DNA from: Youxingia wuxianensis
GTDB lineage: Bacteria; Bacillota; Clostridia; Oscillospirales; Ruminococcaceae
DNA length: 64,000 nt
Assembly: GCF_014385085.1 (NCBI RefSeq)
Contig: NZ_JACRTD010000003.1
Location: 1 to 64,000, forward strand
Direction of reading: 5' to 3'
Part shown: piece by piece, positions 57,801-64,000 of the stretch
Position numbering within the stretch: the first letter of the stretch is position 1
How the letters are laid out: each line of letters begins with the position of its first letter
The notes under the pieces: generated by a model
What the model was told of the DNA's origin: nothing
Database searches by the model: none
The model's input: the letters and a program-made list of their open reading frames with translations, nothing else
Program-made: the position numbers and the translations under genes

Positions 57801-59945
57801 TTATTGCAGACCTATCTTTGGCTCATGGTCATCTGCCTTGTGTCCCTGAGCGATTTTCTTTGCTTTAATTTTTCGTAAAAGTTTTCGGTCGACTGCGACC
57901 ACAATGCCGCTGGTGGGAAACTGGCTCTGCTCTCGGAAAATATTGGCCAGAGAGTGGAGCAATGTGATCACCGCTGCAGCGGTCGACTGCCCCACAGGGT
58001 CATCCATGTGTTTCAGAAAATATTGAGCGTATTCATTCCCCTGATCCGCTGCCATCTGAAACCATTTAGCTGCACTGTCCTTATCTTTCTCTACATCTTT
58101 TCCAAGCAGATAGAGTTTTCCAAGCGTGTACTGGGCATATTGGTTTCCATGCATAGCAGAGACAGTCAACCAGTGAACGGCAGTAGCTACATCCTTGGGG
58201 GCCTCCTCGCCTTGGAGCATCATTTTGCCCAACTGATATTGTGCGAATTGATTGTCTTGACTTGACGCATGCCGAAGTAGCTCCAGTGCTTTGAGAGCGT
58301 CCTTGGGAACAATTTTCCCCTTGAGGTAGGCCATAGCCAAAGCGTATTCCGCATACACATTGCCCTGATCTACTGAGGCACACAACCAACGGAGAGCGGC
58401 ATTGGTATCTTGGGGGATACCATCTGCTCCCTTTAACAGAAGCTTGCCTAAGTAGCACTGTGCAAACTGATTCCCACGCTCTGATGCGTATGTGATCCAA
58501 TTCAGAGCGGCAGCCTCGTCCCTGGGTAAAGAGGCGTCATTACTGAGAAACATCTTTCCAAGGGCAAAGGCGGCGAAGCTGTTTCCCTGCTTTGCCGCAA
58601 GAGTAAACAGCTCCACCGCCTTCTGGATGTTCCTTTCAACGCCCTGTCCGTCTCGATACTTTTTGCCAAGTGCGTATTGGGCGAAACCCTGCCCAGCATT
58701 CGACTCATCTGGCGAATGCCCCTTAGTCTGCTTGGCCTGTTCACCGGCAAATGACGATGCCGCTTCTGCTTGCTCCGCAGGATCGTCATCTTGGATATCA
58801 TCTGGGTGGAACACCTGCTGGCGCTGTCCAAGCTTCACCGCTTCCTCAATGACGAGATTCTTGAGGCGCTTGAATTCCTTTTGTTCGGAGAGCGGCAGCC
58901 GCTCCGGCAAATCATCTTTGTAGGTGCGCAGCACATCTTCCCGCAGTTCATACCACAGATTGTATGCCGAAGCAACACGCGGATCTTTTGCAAGCTCGTC
59001 TACGATTTCATCCACAACGGCTTTGAGCGGGGCCTTGAGATAGCCGTATTGCTTTTTGCCGGACAAGAACCGAAGACGGTCGGCCAGATACTGCAGCCAC
59101 TCCTCAATGTGTGCATTTTGAATGTTTCCGGACTGCATCTCCTCAATCACTCCACGGAGCGCCGCCTGAGCATCTGTATTGAGCTCATTTCGGCGCTGTG
59201 TCTGCTTTTGATAGAGTTCCGTCAGATCCTGCCGGAAGATTTCTTTTGCCAACCCCGACTTGATCTGTGCGATGCCTTGCTTGGTCAGAAATCCTTTGGA
59301 CGGATCTGCACTGAAACAGACCATGTGGACATGGGGGTGGTGCGCCTCATCGTGAAAGGCGGCATACCATCGGAAGTCCTCCCAGGGTATCTTCATCGCC
59401 TCGGCCATATCCATGGCGTACTTGGAGAGCAACGCTTTCCATTCATCCGCCTTGTCATAACCGAGTCTGGCAGCATCCTCCCGGCGCAGGGAAATGATAG
59501 GCAGCCATACATTGCCGGGGTGCATCGCAACCACTTCCGCTATCTGCGCCAGCACAAGGCTGTCTTCTGCGCCGGTAAACAATCCGTGGGAGCCAATGCG
59601 CTGTGCGCGGGGACGAGTCGCAATGTAGTTCAGGTAGTTATCCATTTTTGCAATGCGGTCATAGTTGTCCTCCAGCGCGCGGGTGATAAATTCTGATGCA
59701 TTGGAGCGGGTAGGTGTTACCAGATAATCTTCATACTCAAATATCCCGCGGCTGAGCGGAAAGTCACGGAGGATCTGTTTTATCATTTCCTTTTGCCGCT
59801 TTGTAGCTTGCCACCCATCGCGTCCTGGGTCGATCCGTTCAACGCCATTGCGAGTCGCCATATACTGCACATAGTTTTCCAGGTGTGCGCAAGCGGCAGA
59901 TGTGCCGCCTTTGATATAGGGGCATTTGAAAATCAGTCGCGGCAC
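57801..59945 (-). CDS. MobP3-type relaxase with Sel1-like repeats
   Basis: The N-terminal relaxase domain contains the histidine cluster HDEAHHPHVHMVCFSADPSK (three-histidine metal site) and an early LENYVQYMATRNGVE motif. Residues 430-660 hold about seven Sel1-like repeats (AQYALGKKYRDGQGVERNIQ, AFALGKMFLSNDASLPRDEA, AQYQLGKMMLQGEEAPKDVA and others). The enzyme would nick oriT and pilot the strand. The start is GTG at 59945 after ACGAGGTGACAGCCT. The Sel1 array is a protein-binding scaffold. Confidence 0.92.
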   Translation of the reverse strand: MPRLIFKCPYIKGGTSAACAHLENYVQYMATRNGVERIDPGRDGWQATKRQKEMIKQILRDFPLSRGIFEYEDYLVTPTRSNASEFITRALEDNYDRIAKMDNYLNYIATRPRAQRIGSHGLFTGAEDSLVLAQIAEVVAMHPGNVWLPIISLRREDAARLGYDKADEWKALLSKYAMDMAEAMKIPWEDFRWYAAFHDEAHHPHVHMVCFSADPSKGFLTKQGIAQIKSGLAKEIFRQDLTELYQKQTQRRNELNTDAQAALRGVIEEMQSGNIQNAHIEEWLQYLADRLRFLSGKKQYGYLKAPLKAVVDEIVDELAKDPRVASAYNLWYELREDVLRTYKDDLPERLPLSEQKEFKRLKNLVIEEAVKLGQRQQVFHPDDIQDDDPAEQAEAASSFAGEQAKQTKGHSPDESNAGQGFAQYALGKKYRDGQGVERNIQKAVELFTLAAKQGNSFAAFALGKMFLSNDASLPRDEAAALNWITYASERGNQFAQCYLGKLLLKGADGIPQDTNAALRWLCASVDQGNVYAEYALAMAYLKGKIVPKDALKALELLRHASSQDNQFAQYQLGKMMLQGEEAPKDVATAVHWLTVSAMHGNQYAQYTLGKLYLLGKDVEKDKDSAAKWFQMAADQGNEYAQYFLKHMDDPVGQSTAAAVITLLHSLANIFREQSQFPTSGIVVAVDRKLLRKIKAKKIAQGHKADDHEPKIGLQ

Positions 59946-59966
59946 AGGCTGTCACCTCGTTTTGAT

Positions 59967-60404
59967 TTATTCATCGCCCCGCTGGTAATCAATTGCATCT
60001 TTGAAATTGATGCGGCCGTTGGTCTGCTTGACTTCGCGGATCGCTCGGGCGCGGAGCTGGCGCAGATCCTCATCACTGATCTCCATGCCCGCCGCCAGCA
60101 CATTCATCATCATGTTGATCTCCACTGCCAGCTTGAAGAGCAGACGGGCGATTCGATTCTCACTGTCCTGCACCGTGCCGCGCATGGCCGCCACCAACGC
60201 GGGCGGCAGATAGGCAGTGGCCTCCTGGCCGGAAAGATAGCCCGCATAGAACTGCGCGGCTGTTTCCAGAAAATCACTGCGGCTCTTGCAGTTGTTCTCT
60301 TTGACCAATTTGTCGATGGTCTCCAGCGTGGAAGGGTACAGCCACGCTGGGATGCGCTCCTTGGCCTCCTCGCCCTTGGGGGCGGGTCTCCACTCATGTT
60401 TCAT
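59967..60404 (-). CDS. Relaxosome accessory protein (MobC-like)
   Basis: The protein (145 residues) begins MKHEWRPAPKGEEAKERIPA; the ATG at 60404 follows TTGGAGGGAATTGCAC. Residues 25-70 look like a ribbon-helix-helix (LYPSTLETIDKLVKENNCKS, RSDFLETAAQFYAGYL). The C-terminal helix has IARLLFKLAVEINMMMNVLA, as in MobC-type accessory factors. It stands between oriT and the relaxase gene and would assist nicking. The upstream continuation of the frame lies in the oriT region and is not coding. Confidence 0.75.
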   Translation of the reverse strand: MKHEWRPAPKGEEAKERIPAWLYPSTLETIDKLVKENNCKSRSDFLETAAQFYAGYLSGQEATAYLPPALVAAMRGTVQDSENRIARLLFKLAVEINMMMNVLAAGMEISDEDLRQLRARAIREVKQTNGRINFKDAIDYQRGDE

Positions 60405-60811
60405 GTGCAATTCCCTCCAAAACCACCTGCCCCGGCCACCCAAACGCCGACCGAGGCAGGCTGATATTCCTGCTTCCTGTTCTTTTTCCGACCACCTGCC
60501 ACAGCAAAAAAACGGGAAACCGACCACCTGTCAAAACGCTTCCCGACCCGCATTGCGGGGCGGTGTCAGGAGGCAGGTGGGCGCTTTGCGGCCACCTGCT
60601 TTATCCTGCACCGTTTTCAACCCCTTGGTTCACACCCCCAATACGGAGCAGAGCCCGGCCCGCATTTCAGGGCTGACTGCTATCCCTGTCGGCACACCGG
60701 CACAAAGCCCGCACACGGCGTTTCAAGCCGGTGGAGGGGTACGGATGCCAGCTCGGCGGCAAAACGCCCCACAGGGGCGCACAGCGGGTCAACAGGGCGT
60801 TATCAGGCCGG
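60405..60811. other. Probable oriT region
   Basis: This 400-base gap before the relaxase operon has no credible gene. It holds four direct CCACCTG copies (60423, 60492, 60524, 60592), two of them within CCGACCACCTG, and one inverted CAGGTGG (60574). It also has the hairpin CCCGC-ATT-GCGGG (60547-60559). Iterated sites and hairpins next to MobC- and relaxase-like genes are the usual layout of an origin of transfer. The nick site cannot be placed by eye. Confidence 0.6.
60765..60779 (-). terminator. GC-rich hairpin with T run after the 60812 gene
   Basis: CGCCCC-ACA-GGGGCG is followed on the minus strand by TTTT. It is a likely terminator of the operon arriving from the right, placed 30 bases after the 60812 gene. 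Confidence 0.55.
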
Positions 60812-61855
60812 TCACATCTGCGGCGTTTCCATCGCTGTGATCTCCGATTCCATCTCTGCCGCAAACTCCAGCAGAGATTGCCCGTATTTTTCTCGGCAGT
60901 ACTGGCCCATCTTGTCCAGGATCGCACTCTTTTCCTCGGCATTAAGCTGGTAAGCCATCTCGTAATCAAAGCCATCCTCACGGCAGAGGATGACTTTGAG
61001 AGCGTCGCATACCTGGCTGTTCTCCAGGTCATATTCGGCATAGATATTGAGCCAGTTGTTGTTGTCCGCCGAATCTACATGGGTTCCAAAGACCTCATCG
61101 GGATTGAAAGAGCAGTCCATGTAGAAGTTCAATCGGCCGTCGAGCTCGGAGATCTCGTCGGAGAAAATGATTTCCTCTGGACGCAATCTGCGTGAGCCGT
61201 GGAGCTCGACCGGGGCTTGCGTATGGCTGGTGAGCTGCTTGCCCTCCAGCCGGGAGAGGAAAATATTCCAGCGAACCTCCTTGTTCACATGGCCGCTCTT
61301 GTCCGCAAAGTAGGCGGCGGAGGACACATCTTTGAGCCGGAAGCTCTGCCAGCCATCCATAATATTGAGGGCGGAGAGAAGTCCTTTGTCAAAGTCGATC
61401 TCCACCAGACCGGTGACTTTGCCGAAATTCTCCAGCCTCCATGCGGCCAGCTGCTCAAACCGCTGAGGTGAAATCTCCTCTGCACCATAGATACACCGGG
61501 CGAATCCCTTTTCTTTGTCACCGAATGTGCCGCGCACATAGCGTCGCATGAGGATCGCCATATCCAAAAATTCCTGGCCGCTTTTGGTGGAGAGATAGTG
61601 TTCCTGCCCGTTCTCCGTGATGTGGAGTCCTGCATACCGGGCACTGGCTTCAGCGTTTCGCTGGCTTTCAAGCCGCTCGGCATCCAGCGCCTGTTGGATC
61701 TTCTCCTGCTGCTCCAGCGGAACACGCTGAGCGTAAAGTTCATTGAGCTGCTCCTGCATGGTTCTCTCGACGGTGGTTCCGTCTTCGGTCAGAGCCTGCT
61801 CCAGTGCGGCAAGCTGGCGCTTGTCCAGCCAGAGTTCGATAGAAACAGAGTCCAA
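60812..61855 (-). CDS. ICE-associated hypothetical protein (347 aa)
   Basis: The protein has an N-terminal helical region (LDKRQLAALEQALTEDGTTV) and a beta-rich body (RRLRPEEIIFSDEISELDGR, DCSFNPDEVFGTHVDSADNN). It starts at TTG immediately after the stop codon of the DUF6103-like gene, in a coupled arrangement. Homologues in conjugative elements are uncharacterised. The C-terminus is acidic and helical. Confidence 0.72.
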   Translation of the reverse strand: MDSVSIELWLDKRQLAALEQALTEDGTTVERTMQEQLNELYAQRVPLEQQEKIQQALDAERLESQRNAEASARYAGLHITENGQEHYLSTKSGQEFLDMAILMRRYVRGTFGDKEKGFARCIYGAEEISPQRFEQLAAWRLENFGKVTGLVEIDFDKGLLSALNIMDGWQSFRLKDVSSAAYFADKSGHVNKEVRWNIFLSRLEGKQLTSHTQAPVELHGSRRLRPEEIIFSDEISELDGRLNFYMDCSFNPDEVFGTHVDSADNNNWLNIYAEYDLENSQVCDALKVILCREDGFDYEMAYQLNAEEKSAILDKMGQYCREKYGQSLLEFAAEMESEITAMETPQM

Positions 61856-62116
61856 TTACACCACCACCTCGCTCACCGCAGTGGGCGTATCGACCGGAGT
61901 GCGGGGCTGGCGTTTGGTGCGGGGGCGTGGAGGTTCAGCAGGTTCCTCCATGCTCTCGATATATTCACGGGTCTGAGCCGGAACATACTTTTCGTAGAGC
62001 TTGGCGAGAAAATCCTCCAGCTCCGTTTCCAAAGTCGTTTCCTTCTTCTCTGTATAGAACCGGAGCGCCCGCAGCTTTTCCGCTTCCATGTCGATGCTGA
62101 TACTTGTTTTTTTCAT
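61856..62116 (-). CDS. DUF6103-like small protein
   Basis: The 86-residue protein MKKTSISIDMEAEKLRALRF... has a ribbon-helix-helix-like start, a helix (ETELEDFLAKLYEKYVPAQT) and a proline-rich tail (EEPAEPPRPRTKRQPRTP). This is the layout of DUF6103, common in clostridial ICE operons. The ATG at 62116 follows GAGGAGGATGTAT. It may bind DNA or regulate the operon. Confidence 0.78.
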   Translation of the reverse strand: MKKTSISIDMEAEKLRALRFYTEKKETTLETELEDFLAKLYEKYVPAQTREYIESMEEPAEPPRPRTKRQPRTPVDTPTAVSEVVV

Positions 62117-62127
62117 ATACATCCTCC

Positions 62128-62838
62128 TCACATAAACATCTTCATGGCACTCTCTGCTCTGGCACAGTCCGCGATTGCCTGGTCATACTGGACCAACAAC
62201 TGAGGGTCTACGCCAGCAAGAACCAGTTCTGTCCCGTAGGGACCGGGGCGTACAGCGGAAACCTTGGCATCCAGGAGTTCGGCAAACTGCTCCTTCCCAC
62301 GGTCGCTCAGCTGGGTCAGTTCTGCCGCAGGCACCCATCCGACATCGGCAGTGGTGTGGACCAGATACACATCATGCTCCGGCAGGCCGAGTTCCAGCAG
62401 ATTCCTCAGCCGGATGGCAGGCTCTTGCGCGAGTGCTTTCAGTTCCTGTTCGGGCAACGGTTTTGGAGCGAGGAACACCCTGGTCTGCGCGTGTTCGCCG
62501 CATTCGTAATCGATGCGCCGCCACTCACCGCCGCTGGCAACCTGCAACTCGCCCAGATGGCTGTACCGCCAATCACGACCAGTTTCCTTGCACCAGCGGA
62601 TCACATGTTCGCTGACGCTGCCTTCCGTCCATTCAAAATTGAACAGAGTTTCACCCTGTTTTTTCAGTAGGTCCGTCCATTGGTTCCGGTCGGTAAACCC
62701 CAGACTATGCGCCACAATGGCCTGACACATGCGAATGGCCCAATCAGAAGGCTCGCTTTTGCTCTCATGTCTTTTTCTGAATTCCTCCAGCTGGGAGAGC
62801 AGTGCGAGCTGTTCAGGAGCTATATTTTTCACTTCCAT
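62128..62838 (-). CDS. ICE-associated hypothetical protein (236 aa)
   Basis: The protein begins MEVKNIAPEQLALLSQLEEF and contains WTEGSVSEHVIRWCKETGRD, LVHTTADVGWVPAAELTQLS and VLAGVDPQLLVQYDQAIADC. It is soluble, mixed alpha/beta. AAAGGAGG precedes the ATG. It sits between the M23 peptidase and DUF6103 genes, a conserved neighbourhood of this type of ICE. No function is known to me. Confidence 0.75.
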   Translation of the reverse strand: MEVKNIAPEQLALLSQLEEFRKRHESKSEPSDWAIRMCQAIVAHSLGFTDRNQWTDLLKKQGETLFNFEWTEGSVSEHVIRWCKETGRDWRYSHLGELQVASGGEWRRIDYECGEHAQTRVFLAPKPLPEQELKALAQEPAIRLRNLLELGLPEHDVYLVHTTADVGWVPAAELTQLSDRGKEQFAELLDAKVSAVRPGPYGTELVLAGVDPQLLVQYDQAIADCARAESAMKMFM

Positions 62839-62868
62839 CCTCCTTTCTCATTACTACGACTCGTGATT

Positions 62869-63954
62869 TTACCCTCCCGCTGTAGGTAGATAAGCACGAG
62901 GGTCAGTTTGTTCACCGTCCACACGAACCTCGAAATGCAGATGAGGCCCGGTGGAACGGCCGGTAGAGCCAGAGAGTGCGATGATATCTCCAGCCTCTAC
63001 GGTCTGGCCTACCTGAACGAGCAGTCTGGAGTTATGACCGTAGAGCGTCGAGAGCCCATTACCGTGATCAATCATCACATAGTACCCATAGCCTCCTGCG
63101 TTGTACTGTGATACGGTGACAGTTCCCGGCAGGGCTGCCCGGATAGGTGTGCCAGTGGGAACGGCCAGATCCATGCCGCTGTGTCCTCTTGTTTCTCCGG
63201 TAAAGGGATCTCGGCGGTACCCGAACTCTGATGTCACGATGCTTTCCCAGTTTGCACCCACTGGTGAGCAGAATCCGTCTACACTGATAAACGGCACATC
63301 CGCACCAGGAAACCAATCGCCGGTCCCAGTGGCTGTGCCGTACAAAACGATGTTGTAAATGCTGTCGGCGTTACTCTGATTCTCCGGGGTGACTGTGATC
63401 CCCATAGCCGCCTCGATCCGAGCGTAGACTTCGTTCATATCAGTAACAGGAATGGCCACCGTATAGGTTTCCTCAACCTCCACTTCGTTGCCTTCCTCAT
63501 CAGTGGTAGTCACTGTGCGAGTCCGCTCCTCGTAGTCTACAAAACAATCTGTAAACGCACGAATGCCACTGTCATCAGGGTGTTCTGCCGCAAAATACAG
63601 AGCATAAAAAACAGCCTTGACGCACGTATCATCAAGGCTGTTTCCGTCCTCGCACTGGGCGTTAATTTCCTCTATTGCTCTATCCAGCTGGGCAAAGCTG
63701 CCTCTCATATCTTCGATATAGCCTCGGTACTCTGGAGTAGCACTGGAGGAAATTGTACCGCCTTGGAAACATAATTCCACGGCTGATACATTGTGCTGCG
63801 ACGAGCCGGAGAGAACGGCGCAGATCAAAACCACCAGCACGATCAGCGGAGAGAGTATTGCAACAATGACCCACCCCAATGCCTTGCGGGTCTTCTCGTT
63901 TGAGAGGACTGCGACGGCTGCCTTGGCAATGGCAGCAACAGTCGCTGCGCTCAT
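62869..63954 (-). CDS. M23-family peptidoglycan endopeptidase of the transfer system
   Basis: A membrane helix lies at about residues 26-48 (LGWVIVAILSPLIVLVVLIC). A helical extracellular region follows, and the C-terminal 120 residues are a LytM/M23 domain with HSGMDLAVPTGTPI, YGHNSRLL and GPHLHFEV (zinc ligands H-x-D and HLHF). It would open the cell wall for the conjugation channel, like VirB1/CwlT-type hydrolases. AAGGAGGTGGCGGC precedes the ATG. Confidence 0.92.
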   Translation of the reverse strand: MSAATVAAIAKAAVAVLSNEKTRKALGWVIVAILSPLIVLVVLICAVLSGSSQHNVSAVELCFQGGTISSSATPEYRGYIEDMRGSFAQLDRAIEEINAQCEDGNSLDDTCVKAVFYALYFAAEHPDDSGIRAFTDCFVDYEERTRTVTTTDEEGNEVEVEETYTVAIPVTDMNEVYARIEAAMGITVTPENQSNADSIYNIVLYGTATGTGDWFPGADVPFISVDGFCSPVGANWESIVTSEFGYRRDPFTGETRGHSGMDLAVPTGTPIRAALPGTVTVSQYNAGGYGYYVMIDHGNGLSTLYGHNSRLLVQVGQTVEAGDIIALSGSTGRSTGPHLHFEVRVDGEQTDPRAYLPTAGG

Positions 63955-63966
63955 GCCGCCACCTCC

Positions 63967-64000
63967 TTACCGGCCGCCGGCGGAGCCGTACAGAGCTTCC
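63967..64000 (-). CDS. 3' end of a conjugation gene cut by the window
   Basis: The last codons read EALYGSAGGR followed by TAA at 63967-63969, directly before the ribosome-binding site of the M23 gene. The gene continues to the right beyond the window and belongs to the same operon. Too little is present to name it. Confidence 0.6.
   Translation of the reverse strand, partial: EALYGSAGGR

Noticed and set aside
60667..61041. Minus-strand frame of 124 codons across the end of the 60812 gene
   Set aside because: Out-of-frame shadow of the 347-residue gene, extending into the probable oriT region without a ribosome-binding site.
1..64000. tRNA or rRNA genes
   Set aside because: No cloverleaf-like or rRNA-like sequence was recognised on either strand by eye.

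Overview
This window is most of an integrative and conjugative element (ICE) from a gut-type clostridial Firmicute (Oscillospirales/Lachnospirales-like). The evidence is strong AGGAGG ribosome-binding sites, a mixed base composition, clostridial ICE core genes (MobP3-type relaxase with Sel1 repeats, VirD4/TraG coupling protein, DUF3991-toprim protein, M23 peptidase, ICE sigma factor, ImmA/ImmR pair) and large serine recombinases. Nearly every gene lies on the minus strand. The conjugation operon runs off the right edge and an orphan HicB-like antitoxin runs off the left edge.

Layout. 0-0.5 kb: partial hicB and a possible element boundary. 0.5-2.4 kb: YolD plus a UvrX-like Y-family polymerase. 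2.6-8.2 kb: three adjacent serine recombinase genes (the middle one lacks the catalytic domain), followed in the operon by a metallophosphoesterase and preceded by a small SHOCT-like protein and a MazF/PemK toxin. 8.9-11.3 kb: the regulatory module, with an ImmR-like repressor, an ImmA-like protease, an ArpU-like regulator and a sigma factor. It carries paired palindromic operators, a LexA-like box inside a promoter spacer and a leader-peptide hairpin in front of the sigma gene. 11.4-12.3 kb: a WYL regulator with a strong terminator.

12.4-51.7 kb is the striking part: about 50 consecutive minus-strand genes, tightly spaced or overlapping, that look like orphan immunity genes against polymorphic toxins. 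Recognisable members are barstar, SMI1/KNR4 (SUKH), SUKH-3, Imm17, Imm51, DUF2262 (three copies), DUF4261, DUF4241, DUF4259, DUF5713, DKNYY and ankyrin proteins, plus a 2072-residue protein joining about eight immunity-type domains. Among them sit enzymes that could undo toxin damage: RtcB RNA ligase, KptA 2'-phosphotransferase and a NADAR-family protein. I see no cognate toxin gene. The array starts from one extended -10 promoter with a 64-codon leader ORF and an intrinsic terminator inside it, so it appears to be controlled by attenuation.

52.1-53.7 kb (plus strand) holds two XRE regulators around a SLOG-family gene with shared operator half-sites. 53.8-64 kb is the conjugation/mobilisation block, with a probable oriT between 60.4 and 60.8 kb. 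My reading is that the element is a mobile carrier of acquired interbacterial immunity, comparable in concept to the acquired interbacterial defence (AID) clusters of Bacteroidales but on a Firmicutes serine-recombinase ICE.
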